Shown piece by piece: positions 57,140 to 64,000 of a DNA stretch of 64,000 nucleotides (positions within the stretch are counted from its first letter, which is position 1; each line of letters opens with the position of its first letter). The DNA is taken from positions 12,506 through 76,505 of the forward strand of contig CAZSYX010000007.1 of the NCBI GenBank assembly GCA_964610575.1. The letters are read 5' to 3'. The DNA is from JADJWR01 sp964610575 (GTDB lineage Bacteria; Pseudomonadota; Gammaproteobacteria; Burkholderiales; Burkholderiaceae_F). A program made the translations under genes and the position numbers. The notes beneath the pieces are model-generated. The model was given only the letters and a program-made list of their open reading frames with translations. It had not been told where the DNA came from and ran no database searches.

Positions 57140-57898
57140 GTGACTGCGCTCTCCGTCAACCTGAACAAGATCGCGCTGGTGCGCAATACGCGCAAGCTGG
57201 GCATTCCCAGCGTGTCGAAGTTCGCCACTATCGCGCTCGAGGCGGGCGCCGACGGCATCACGGTGCATCCGCGGCCGGACGGCCGCCACGTGCGCGGCGA
57301 GGACGTGCATGAACTCGCGATGCTGCTGGCGAACTGGCCGGCGGCCGAGTTCAACATCGAGGGCAACCCGTTCCATCAGCTGATGGACTACGTGCGGCAG
57401 GTGCGGCCGCAGCAGTGCACCTTCGTGCCGGACGAGACCGGCGCCTTCACTTCCGACCACGGCTGGAACCTGTCGCGTGAGAGCGGTCGCCTGCGGCCGG
57501 TCATCGAAGAGGCGCGCGCGCTCGGCGTGCGGGTCAGCCTGTTCATGGATCCGGAACCGCAGGCGATGAAGCTTGCGCGGGAGGTCGGCGCTGACCGAGT
57601 GGAGCTTTACACGGAACCCTATGCGCTGGCGTTTGGCACGGCGGGGCAGCTGGAGATGCTCGCTCGCTACCGGGCTGCGGCCGAGGCAGCGCAGGCCGTC
57701 GGCCTCGGTGTCAACGCCGGGCACGACCTGAACCGGGACAACCTGCCGCCGTTCCTGATCGCCGTGCCGGGCGTGCTCGAGGTGTCGATCGGCCATGCGC
57801 TGACGGCAGATGCGCTCGAGTTCGGCATGGCGGCGACGGTGCGCATGTACGTGGCGGCGATCCGAAGCGCAGAAGCCGCCACGCGCGAGACCGCGTGA
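57140..57898 (+). CDS. pdxJ: Pyridoxine 5'-phosphate synthase
   Basis: 252 residues. Marks are LSVNLNKIALVRNTRK at 4-19, ADGITVHPRPDGRHVRGEDV near 35-53, NIEGNPF near 73, FVPDETGAFTSDHGWNL near 93 and VNAGHDLNRDNLP near 193. PdxJ forms the vitamin B6 ring by joining 3-amino-2-oxopropyl phosphate and deoxyxylulose phosphate. GTG 57140 is the only in-frame start at the family N-terminus. It overlaps acpS by four bases. Confidence 0.95.
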   Translation: MTALSVNLNKIALVRNTRKLGIPSVSKFATIALEAGADGITVHPRPDGRHVRGEDVHELAMLLANWPAAEFNIEGNPFHQLMDYVRQVRPQQCTFVPDETGAFTSDHGWNLSRESGRLRPVIEEARALGVRVSLFMDPEPQAMKLAREVGADRVELYTEPYALAFGTAGQLEMLARYRAAAEAAQAVGLGVNAGHDLNRDNLPPFLIAVPGVLEVSIGHALTADALEFGMAATVRMYVAAIRSAEAATRETA

Positions 57899-58311
57899 TC
57901 TACGGCATCGGCACCGACCTGGTCGAGATCGGGCGGATCGCAGCGGCCGTCGATCGCTTCGGCGAGCGTTTCGTCGATCGCATCCTCGGGCCGCAGGAAA
58001 GGGCGCGTTATGAGGCGCGGCGCGCCCGGTCGGCGAGCCGCGGCCTGGCTTTCCTCGCCACGCGCTTTGCGGCGAAAGAGGCGGTGTCGAAGGCGATCGG
58101 CCTCGGCCTGCGTTCGCCGATGACCTGGCGCGCCGTGGAGATCATCAACGCGCCGTCGGGGCAACCCCAGGTGGTGGCACATGACGCACTGGCCGACTTC
58201 ATCCGGGCCAGGCGGCTGCGGCTTTCGGTATCGGTCACCGACGAGCAGTCGATGGCAATGGCCTTCGTCGTGGCCGAAGTGATCGGCGGGGCCGATCGGG
58301 CGGAGGCGTAG
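57895..58311 (+). CDS. acpS: Holo-ACP synthase
   Basis: 138 residues. The magnesium site Asp is in IYGIGTDLVEIGRI near 8, and the second acid in RFAAKEAVSKAIG near 60. SVTDEQSMAMAFVV closes the fold. AcpS attaches phosphopantetheine to Ser37 of the ACP encoded at 45515-45757. The GTG start overlaps pdxJ (GTGA), and nagZ begins directly after its stop. Confidence 0.95.
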   Translation: MIYGIGTDLVEIGRIAAAVDRFGERFVDRILGPQERARYEARRARSASRGLAFLATRFAAKEAVSKAIGLGLRSPMTWRAVEIINAPSGQPQVVAHDALADFIRARRLRLSVSVTDEQSMAMAFVVAEVIGGADRAEA

Positions 58312-59337
58312 GTGCTCGGGCCTGTCGTCGTCGATATCGAAGGCACGCAACTCACCGACGCCGACCGTCGGCGGCTCGTCCATCCGCTGGTCGGCATGGT
58401 CATCCTGTTTGCGCGCAATTACGAATCGGCCGAGCAGCTGGGCGCGTTGACGGCGGCGATCCACGCGCTGCGTTCGCCATCGTTGATGATCGCCATCGAT
58501 CACGAGGGCGGCCGGGTGCAGCGCTTTCGCCAGCCGCCGTTCACACGCATCGCGGCGATGGCGCGTCTGGGCACGCTGTGGGACGAAGACGTGCTGCGCG
58601 CCAGTCGCACGGCGACGGCTGTCGGCTACGTGATGGCGGCGGAACTGCGGGCGCACGGTGTGGACCTCACGTTCGCGCCGGTGCTCGACCTCGACTGGGG
58701 ACGCAGCGGTGTGATCGGCGACCGCGCCCTGCATCGCGATCCGCGCGTGGTCGCGATGCTTGCCTCGCATCTGGCGCACGGCATGGCGCTCGCCGGCATG
58801 GCCAACTGCGGCAAGCACTTCCCCGGCCACGGCTGGCCGGCCGCCGATTCACACATCGCGCTGCCGGTCGACGAGCGCCGTCGCGCCGAGATCCTCGGGC
58901 AGGACGCGGCACCGTATCGCTGGTTGGGTGTCGCGCTGGCGGGGGTGATGCCGGCGCACGTGATCTACCCTTGCATCGATGACAGGCCGGCCGGGTTCTC
59001 GGCGCGCTGGATCAAGGGTGTGCTGCGCCGCCAGTTCGGCTTCACCGGCGCTGTTTTCAGCGACGACCTGTCGATGGAAGGGGCAAGCGTGGCCGGCGGC
59101 ATAGTCGCCCGCGGTCAGGCCGCGCTCGATGCAGGCTGCGATTTCATCCTTGCCTGCAACAATCCTGCGTCCGCAGACGAACTGCTTGCCGGCATCCGCT
59201 GGAGGCGCACGCCCTCGTTCGACCGACGGCTGGCCCGCGTCATGCCGCGTGGAGCGGCGGCTTCGATGGATGAACTGCTGGGCGACCCGACCTACCTCGC
59301 CGCGCGCGAAGAAGTCATCGCCTGGAGCAACGCCTGA
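58312..59337 (+). CDS. nagZ: Beta-N-acetylhexosaminidase NagZ
   Basis: 341 residues of glycoside hydrolase family 3. Family marks are AIDHEGGRVQRFR near 61-73, NCGKHFPGHGWPAADSHIALP near 162-182 with the His-Asp pair, and the nucleophile Asp in FTGAVFSDDLSMEGA near 244. It removes GlcNAc from recycled muropeptides in the cytoplasm, linking cell-wall recycling to beta-lactamase control in other species. GTG at 58312 follows the acpS stop directly. Confidence 0.94.
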   Translation: MLGPVVVDIEGTQLTDADRRRLVHPLVGMVILFARNYESAEQLGALTAAIHALRSPSLMIAIDHEGGRVQRFRQPPFTRIAAMARLGTLWDEDVLRASRTATAVGYVMAAELRAHGVDLTFAPVLDLDWGRSGVIGDRALHRDPRVVAMLASHLAHGMALAGMANCGKHFPGHGWPAADSHIALPVDERRRAEILGQDAAPYRWLGVALAGVMPAHVIYPCIDDRPAGFSARWIKGVLRRQFGFTGAVFSDDLSMEGASVAGGIVARGQAALDAGCDFILACNNPASADELLAGIRWRRTPSFDRRLARVMPRGAAASMDELLGDPTYLAAREEVIAWSNA

Positions 59338-59361
59338 CAGCCGGCCGGACGGCCGCGCGAC

Positions 59362-60576
59362 TCAGCCAAGCACTCCTCTGGCGCGCAGCGCGGCGATCGC
59401 TTCGTCGCCGAGGCCAAGTTCACGCAGCACGGCGACCGTGTCTTCACCCAGGCGGGGTGCTGGCGAGCGCAAGGTGCCGGGAGTCTCCGACAGCTTCGGG
59501 ACCACACCCGGCACGTCGAGCGACCAGCCATCACGGGTGACCTGCGGCACGATCATCTCGCGCGCGCGGTAGTGCGGGTCTTCGTGGATATCCTTCGCCG
59601 TGTAGACCTTGCCGGCCGGCACCCGCGCCGCGGCCATGGCAGCCAGGACATCCGCCACCGTGCGCATCGAGGTCCAGGCTTCGATCGCGCCATCGATCTC
59701 GGCCACCCGCGCCACCCGGCCAACATTGCCTGCCAGGTCCGGTGCATTGGCGAGGTCGCGGCGGCCGATTGCCTCCATCAGCCTCCTGAAGATGCTGTCG
59801 CCGTTGCCGGCGATCAGCACGAAGCCGTCGCTGCAGCGGTAGGCGTTGGTCGGTGCGATGCCGGGCATGCTGCTGCCGGTTGCCTGACGCACCGTGCCGA
59901 AGACGCTGTACTCGGGGATCAGGCTCTCCATCACGTTGAACACTGCCTCGTGCAGGGCCACGTCGATCACCTGCCCAGTGCCGCCGTTCACCTTGCGGTG
60001 GTAAAGCGCCATCATCACGCCGATCACGCCGTGCAGCGCGGCCAGCGTGTCGCCAATGGAAACGCCGACGCGCACCGGTACGCGTCCGGGCTCCCCGGTC
60101 AGGTGACGCAAGCCGCCCATGGCCTCGCCGATCACCCCGAAGCCCGGCTGGTCGCGGTACGGACCGGTTTGCCCGTAGCCCGAGATGCGCAGCATGACCA
60201 GGCCCGGGTTCAACGTGCGCAGATCCTCCCAACCGAGACCCCAACCTTCGAGGGTGCCGGGTCGGAAGTTCTCGATCAGCACGTCGGCTTCGGCGATCAG
60301 CCGGCGGGCAATGTCCTGACCCTCGGCGGCGCGCAGGTCGAGCGCGATCGAGCGTTTGTTGCGCGACTGCACTTGCCACCACACCGAGGTGCCGTCCTTG
60401 AGCATTCGCCAGTTGCGCAGCGGGTCGCCGCTGCCGGGTGGCTCGATCTTGATCACGTCGGCGCCGAACTCGCCGAGCATCTTGCCGGCGAACGGCCCGG
60501 CGATCAGCTGGCCCATCTCGACGACGCGCACGCCGGCCAGCGCCGCGGGTGGCACGGTGGCGGCCGGCCCGGTCAT
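59362..60576 (-). CDS. Class III CoA-transferase (formyl-CoA transferase/CaiB-BaiF family)
   Basis: 404 residues. The N-terminus has LAGVRVVEMGQLIAGPFAGKMLGEFGADVIKIEPPGSGDPLRNW, the family signature, and NKRSIALDLR near 73. The catalytic Asp is Asp176 in GVSIGDTLAALHG. GYGQTGPYRDQPGF and EAMGGLRHLTGEP also fit. Such enzymes move CoA between carboxylic acids; the substrate cannot be told. The gene starts seven bases after the efp stop on the same strand, so the two are probably cotranscribed. Confidence 0.87.
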   Translation of the reverse strand: MTGPAATVPPAALAGVRVVEMGQLIAGPFAGKMLGEFGADVIKIEPPGSGDPLRNWRMLKDGTSVWWQVQSRNKRSIALDLRAAEGQDIARRLIAEADVLIENFRPGTLEGWGLGWEDLRTLNPGLVMLRISGYGQTGPYRDQPGFGVIGEAMGGLRHLTGEPGRVPVRVGVSIGDTLAALHGVIGVMMALYHRKVNGGTGQVIDVALHEAVFNVMESLIPEYSVFGTVRQATGSSMPGIAPTNAYRCSDGFVLIAGNGDSIFRRLMEAIGRRDLANAPDLAGNVGRVARVAEIDGAIEAWTSMRTVADVLAAMAAARVPAGKVYTAKDIHEDPHYRAREMIVPQVTRDGWSLDVPGVVPKLSETPGTLRSPAPRLGEDTVAVLRELGLGDEAIAALRARGVLG

Positions 60577-60583
60577 GGCGGGT

Positions 60584-61150
60584 CTACGCGCGCTCGATGT
60601 AGGACCCGTCATCGGTGCTGACGCGGATCTTCTCGCCGGTGTTGACGAACGGCGGCACCTGCACCGTGATGCCGGTCTGCAGCCTGGCCGGCTTGAACGA
60701 GGTGGTGGCGGTGGCGTTCTTGATGCCGGGCTCGGTCTCGACGACCTCCAGCACCACGCTGGTCGGCAGCTGGATGCCAATCGGGCGCTCGTTGTGAAAG
60801 TTGATCTCGACTTCCATGTTCGGCAGCAGATAGTCCGACTGGCCCTCGAGGAAGTCCGCCCCGAGCGTGATCTGCTCGTAGGTCTCGTTGTCCATGAAGA
60901 CGTAGTTGGCGCCGTCCTGGTACGAGTAGGTCATCGTGCGGCGGTCGATGAACGGGCGCTCGACCCGGTCGTCGGTCGACAGGCGCTCGTTGCGCTTCTG
61001 GCCGCTCTCGACGTCCTTCATCTCGACTTGCATGTAGGCGCCGCCGCGGCCGCCGACGTGCACGTGGTGCGACTTCAACACGCGCCAGATACGCTTGTCG
61101 AACTCGAGCAGGTTGCCGGCACGGATTTCGGTGGCGAGGATCTTTGCCAT
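60584..61150 (-). CDS. efp: Elongation factor P, unusual Arg-tip form
   Basis: 188 residues with the three barrel domains. Family marks are EIRAGNLLEFDKRIWRVL, YSYQDGANYVFMDNETYEQI near 95-115, and the ending TGEKIRVSTDDGSYIERA. The modification loop reads HHVHVGGRGGAYMQVEM, so the tip residue is Arg35, not Lys. The flanking GGAYMQVEMK resembles the Lys-tip EF-P of alphaproteobacteria more than the betaproteobacterial type (MKTAQELRxGN, Arg32, modified by EarP). No earP, epmA or epmB gene lies in this window. EF-P relieves ribosome stalling at proline runs. Start ATG 61150. Confidence 0.93.
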   Translation of the reverse strand: MAKILATEIRAGNLLEFDKRIWRVLKSHHVHVGGRGGAYMQVEMKDVESGQKRNERLSTDDRVERPFIDRRTMTYSYQDGANYVFMDNETYEQITLGADFLEGQSDYLLPNMEVEINFHNERPIGIQLPTSVVLEVVETEPGIKNATATTSFKPARLQTGITVQVPPFVNTGEKIRVSTDDGSYIERA

Positions 61151-61256
61151 GGTGGAGTCCTGATGGGGGGAGGCGGCTGCCGCTCGTAGAATGGCAGGCC
61201 GCAACAAGTGCTTGAAAAGCCCGCAATTATAGAGCGGGCAAGGCGGTCGAAGCGAC

Positions 61257-63122
61257 GTGTCGCCCTCGGAAAAGCCCAGCGAATCAGCGCCTGCCGACGT
61301 CGATCCCCGCGCGATCGTCGACGGCCTGCCACATTTGCCCGGCGTCTACCGGATGCTCGATGCGTCCGGTCTGGTGCTTTACGTCGGCAAGGCCCGCGAC
61401 CTCAGGAAGCGCGTCGGCTCCTACTTCAACAAGGGTGTCGGACCGCGCACCGCGCTGATGCTGGAACGCGTCGTCGGCATCGAGACCACGGTGACGCGCT
61501 CGGAAGCCGAGGCGCTGCTGCTCGAGAACAACCTGATCAAGCAGCTGGCGCCGCGTTTCAACATCCTCTTCCGCGACGACAAGTCGTATCCGTACCTGAA
61601 GTTCACCGCGCACGCTTTTCCGCGCATCGCCTACTTTCGCGGCGCGCCGGACCGGCGAGCGCAGTACTTCGGACCCTATCCAAACGCCTGGGCAGTCAAG
61701 GACAGCATCCGCGTGCTGCAGAAAGTGTTTCGCCTGCGCACTTGCGAGGACACAGTGTTTGCCAATCGCTCGCGCCCGTGCCTGCTGCATCAGATCGGCC
61801 GTTGCAGCGCGCCGTGCGTCGGACTGATCGATGCCGACGCCTACGCCGCCGATGTCGATCGTGCGGTGCGCTTCCTGCGCGGGCAGGCCGGCGAGGTGAC
61901 GGCGGAACTGGAAACGAAGATGCAGCAACTGGCCTCGGACCTGCGTTTCGAGGAAGCGGCAGCCGTGCGCGACCAGTTGGGCAGCCTGTCGCGCGTGCTG
62001 CACCAGCAGGCGGTGGAGACCACCGGCGGCGACACCGATGCCGATGTGATCGCCGTGGTGATCGAGCAGGGCCAGGCCTGCGTCAATCTGGCGATGGTGC
62101 GCGGCGGCCGGCACCTCGGCGACCGGCCATTCTTCCCGGCCCGGCAGGCCGAGGAGGCGGATGCGCCGGAGGTGCTGGAGGCCTTCGTCTCGCAGCATTA
62201 CGGCGACCTGTCGGCGCCGCCCGTGCTGATCGTCAATGCGGACCTTGATGCGGAGGAACTGGCGCCGATGATCCGCGCTGCAGGCGAGCGGCTGCAGATC
62301 CTGCGCCAGCCGCAGGGGCAGCGGCGGCACTGGCTCGAGATGGCCGAGGCCAACGCGAAGCTCGCGCTGGCACGCCGGCTTGCGGAGGAGGGTTCGCAGC
62401 AGGCGCGCACACGGGCACTCATCGACACGCTCGGGCTGGAGGCGCCGGAAGGCGATCCGGCGCGCCTGCGCATCGAGTGCTTCGACGTGAGCCACACAAT
62501 GGGCGAGGCCACGCAGGCGGCCTGCGTCGTCTATCACGATCACGCCATGCAGCCGGCCGAGTATCGCCGCTTCAACATCGACGATCTCGCCCCCGGCGAC
62601 GACTACGCGTCCATGCGCCAGGCGCTGACGCGGCGCTATCAGCGGATCGCCCGTGGCGACGGAACCCTGGCCAGCCTGGTGCTGATCGACGGCGGCGCCG
62701 GCCAGGTCGAAGTCGCGCGCCAGGTGTTTGGTGAACTCGGGCTCGACGACGGTGTCCTTGTCGGCGTTGCCAAGGGGCCGGAGCGCAAGGTCGGACTGGA
62801 AGAGCTGGTGTTTGCCGACGGTCGCCCGTCCATGCAACTCGGGCGTGAATCGCAGGCGTTGCTGCTGATCGCGCAAATCCGCGACGAAGCGCATCGCTTC
62901 GCCATCACCGGCATGCGGGCCCGGCGCGCCAAGCCGCGCGCAACGTCGCAGCTCGAGGACATGGAGGGCATCGGGCCGAAGCGCCGGCAGCGGTTGCTGG
63001 CGCGCTTCGGCGGCCTGCGCGGGCTGATGGCCGCATCGGTCGAGGACATCGCGCATGTCGACGGCGTTTCCCGTAAGCTCGCCGAACGCATTTACGCACA
63101 GTTGCACGGGCAGCCGGGCTGA
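61257..63122 (+). CDS. uvrC: Excinuclease ABC subunit C
   Basis: 621 residues. The GIY-YIG nuclease domain (about 25-110) has LPGVYRMLDASGLVLYVGKARDLRKRV. A UVR motif follows (MQQLASDLRFEEAAAVRDQL). The RNase H-like second nuclease domain includes IECFDVSHTMGEATQAACVVY, LVLIDGGAGQVEVARQVF and LIAQIRDEAHRFAI. Two helix-hairpin-helix motifs close it (LEDMEGIGPKRRQRLLARFGGL). UvrC cuts on both sides of DNA lesions with UvrB. GTG 61257 is the start; efp is divergent, 106 bp away. Confidence 0.96.
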   Translation: MSPSEKPSESAPADVDPRAIVDGLPHLPGVYRMLDASGLVLYVGKARDLRKRVGSYFNKGVGPRTALMLERVVGIETTVTRSEAEALLLENNLIKQLAPRFNILFRDDKSYPYLKFTAHAFPRIAYFRGAPDRRAQYFGPYPNAWAVKDSIRVLQKVFRLRTCEDTVFANRSRPCLLHQIGRCSAPCVGLIDADAYAADVDRAVRFLRGQAGEVTAELETKMQQLASDLRFEEAAAVRDQLGSLSRVLHQQAVETTGGDTDADVIAVVIEQGQACVNLAMVRGGRHLGDRPFFPARQAEEADAPEVLEAFVSQHYGDLSAPPVLIVNADLDAEELAPMIRAAGERLQILRQPQGQRRHWLEMAEANAKLALARRLAEEGSQQARTRALIDTLGLEAPEGDPARLRIECFDVSHTMGEATQAACVVYHDHAMQPAEYRRFNIDDLAPGDDYASMRQALTRRYQRIARGDGTLASLVLIDGGAGQVEVARQVFGELGLDDGVLVGVAKGPERKVGLEELVFADGRPSMQLGRESQALLLIAQIRDEAHRFAITGMRARRAKPRATSQLEDMEGIGPKRRQRLLARFGGLRGLMAASVEDIAHVDGVSRKLAERIYAQLHGQPG

Positions 63123-63129
63123 AGAGGAC

Positions 63130-63708
63130 ATGCCGATCAACCTGCCGATGATCCTGACCTGGGCGCGGATCGCGATGATCCCGATGGTCCTCGGCATCTT
63201 CTACCTGCCCGACGCCTGGCTTTCGCCGCACTGGAAGAACGTCACCGCCTGCACACTGTTCGCGCTGGCGGCGATCACCGACGGCTTCGACGGCTATCTG
63301 GCGCGCAAGTACCAGCTGACGACGCCTCTTGGTGCCTTCCTCGATCCGGTGGCCGACAAGCTGATGGTCTGTGCCGCGCTGGTCGTGCTGCTGACGCTCG
63401 GGCGCATCGACGAGTTTGTCGCGCTGGTGATCATCGGCCGCGAGATCACGGTTTCCGCCCTGCGCGAGTGGATGGCCTATGTCGGCGCTGCGGCGAGCGT
63501 GGCCGTGAACTGGCTCGGCAAGCTCAAGACGATCATGCAGATGGTGGCCATCCCAGTGCTCCTGTACCACGACCCGCTGTTCGGCGTGATCCCGGTGGCG
63601 GCGATCGGGACCGTGCTGATCTACGTGGCGGCGGCGCTCACCGTTTACTCGATGATGTACTACCTGCGCCTGGCCTGGCCGCACCTGAGTAGTCCGGGCA
63701 ACGGATAG
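63130..63708 (+). CDS. pgsA: CDP-diacylglycerol-glycerol-3-phosphate 3-phosphatidyltransferase
   Basis: 192 residues with several membrane helices. The CDP-alcohol phosphatidyltransferase motif is complete: DGFDGYLARKYQ, then G-x3-D-x3-D in TPLGAFLDPVADKLM near 75-89. PINLPMILTWARIAMIP at the start is typical. It makes phosphatidylglycerophosphate, the precursor of phosphatidylglycerol and cardiolipin, and so feeds the cardiolipin-synthase-like proteins at the start of the window. ATG 63130 lies eight bases after uvrC. Confidence 0.95.
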   Translation: MPINLPMILTWARIAMIPMVLGIFYLPDAWLSPHWKNVTACTLFALAAITDGFDGYLARKYQLTTPLGAFLDPVADKLMVCAALVVLLTLGRIDEFVALVIIGREITVSALREWMAYVGAAASVAVNWLGKLKTIMQMVAIPVLLYHDPLFGVIPVAAIGTVLIYVAAALTVYSMMYYLRLAWPHLSSPGNG

Positions 63709-63718
63709 CCGGGTCGCT

Positions 63719-63746
63719 TTGACAGGGTGCAATCGGCCGATATAAT
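63719..63746 (+). promoter_or_regulatory. Consensus sigma-70 promoter of the tRNA genes
   Basis: TTGACA at 63719-63724, a 16-bp spacer and TATAAT at 63741-63746 match both hexamers of the sigma-70 consensus perfectly. The tRNA-Gly gene begins 11 bases after the -10 box. Confidence 0.88.
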
Positions 63747-63756
63747 CGCCGCCTTC

Positions 63757-63832
63757 GCGGGAATAGCTCAGTTGGTAGAGCGCAACCTTGCCAAGGTTGA
63801 GGTCGCGAGTTCGAGACTCGTTTCCCGCTCCA
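63757..63832 (+). tRNA. tRNA-Gly (anticodon GCC)
   Basis: 76 bases folding as a cloverleaf: acceptor GCGGGAA/TTCCCGC, D arm with GTTGGTA, anticodon stem CAACC/GGTTG with GCC at 63790-63792, and T arm GCGAG/CTCGT-type with TTCGAGA. The CCA end is encoded. It follows pgsA, as in many Burkholderiales. Confidence 0.97.
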
Positions 63833-63840
63833 GATTCATC

Positions 63841-63868
63841 AAAGGGGAAGCCCGACGGCTTCCCCTTT
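63841..63868 (+). terminator. Perfect 12-bp hairpin after tRNA-Gly
   Basis: AAAGGGGAAGCC (63841-63852) and GGCTTCCCCTTT (63857-63868) pair perfectly around CGAC. The A-tract and T-tract lie in the stem itself, the arrangement of a bidirectional intrinsic terminator; the T-run beyond is short (TTT then GAC). Confidence 0.7.
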
Positions 63869-63893
63869 GACTTTCCGCGCCGGACCGCGCCGC

Positions 63894-63899
63894 TACAAT
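63894..63899 (+). promoter_or_regulatory. Possible -10 box for tRNA-Cys
   Basis: TACAAT lies 16 bp upstream of tRNA-Cys. The nearest -35-like hexamer, TTGACT at 63867-63872, is 21 bp away, too far for a good promoter, so read-through from the tRNA-Gly promoter is the alternative. Confidence 0.35.
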
Positions 63900-63915
63900 C
63901 GGGCGGCAGGATCAT

Positions 63916-63989
63916 GGCGGGGTGGCAGAGTGGCCATGCAGCGGACTGCAAATCCGTGTACGCCGGTTCGATTCCGACCCCCGCCTCCA
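63916..63989 (+). tRNA. tRNA-Cys (anticodon GCA)
   Basis: 74 bases with acceptor GGCGGGG/CCCCGCC, D arm with AGAGTGGCCATGC, anticodon stem CGGAC/ATCCG-type with GCA at 63948-63950, and T arm CCGGTTCGATTCCGAC. The CCA end is encoded. The window ends 11 bases later. Confidence 0.96.
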
Positions 63990-64000
63990 GTACATTTCCT

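Overview
The window is high-GC DNA from a betaproteobacterium, most likely of the order Burkholderiales. The main evidence is gene order: rne, moaA-mobA-moeA, rluC, a HAD phosphatase, a Rieske protein, a tetrapyrrole-type methylase, maf, yceD, rpmF, plsX, fabH-fabD-fabG-acpP-fabF, rpoE-rseA-rseB-mucD, lepA-lepB-DUF4845-rnc-era-recO-pdxJ-acpS-nagZ, efp, uvrC-pgsA and two tRNAs. A 100-N gap flanked by an exact 55-bp duplication shows that this is a scaffolded draft assembly. I saw no insertion sequences, prophage genes or CRISPR arrays.

Layout. 1-5.5 kb: phospholipid and envelope functions (two phospholipase D-like proteins, a lipoprotein phosphoesterase, a small coiled-coil periplasmic protein) and an AraC-family regulator split by the gap. 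5.6-9.3 kb: tandem exported proteins, including one resembling inhibitors of g-type lysozyme. This is the least understood part of the window. 9.3-15.8 kb: a lipoprotein esterase coupled to tamB and tamA. 15.8-21.5 kb: clpB, a DUF2863-like protein and a 5'-nucleotidase. 21.6-23.4 kb: an MFS transporter coupled to an RraA-type aldolase. 23.4-27.7 kb: the glyoxylate shunt (aceA, aceB) with a haloacid dehalogenase between them. 27.7-31.1 kb: an acetyltransferase, a nucleoside transporter and a coniferyl-type aldehyde dehydrogenase. 31.1-34.2 kb: molybdenum cofactor genes downstream of rne. 34.2-41.3 kb: RNA metabolism (rne, rluC) and neighbours. 41.4-47.5 kb: ribosomal protein L32 and fatty-acid synthesis. 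47.5-51.2 kb: the sigma-E operon, with a candidate sigma-E autoregulatory promoter. 51.4-59.3 kb: translation, secretion, RNA processing and cofactor genes in an overlapping chain. 59.4-64 kb: a CoA-transferase, efp, uvrC, pgsA, tRNA-Gly and tRNA-Cys.

How the genes work together. The fatty-acid block makes acyl-ACP from phosphate and ACP carriers; AcpS, encoded further on, activates ACP, and PlsX and PgsA feed phospholipid synthesis. ClpB, TamA/TamB, MucD, the sigma-E system, the signal peptidase and the exported-protein cluster all serve protein quality control or the envelope. AceA and AceB complete the glyoxylate bypass, and the dehalogenase between them could supply the same pool through glycolate. 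The items most worth checking are the exported-protein cluster with its leader hairpin, the unusual EF-P, the sigma-E promoter, and the hairpin-rich 3' region of aceA.
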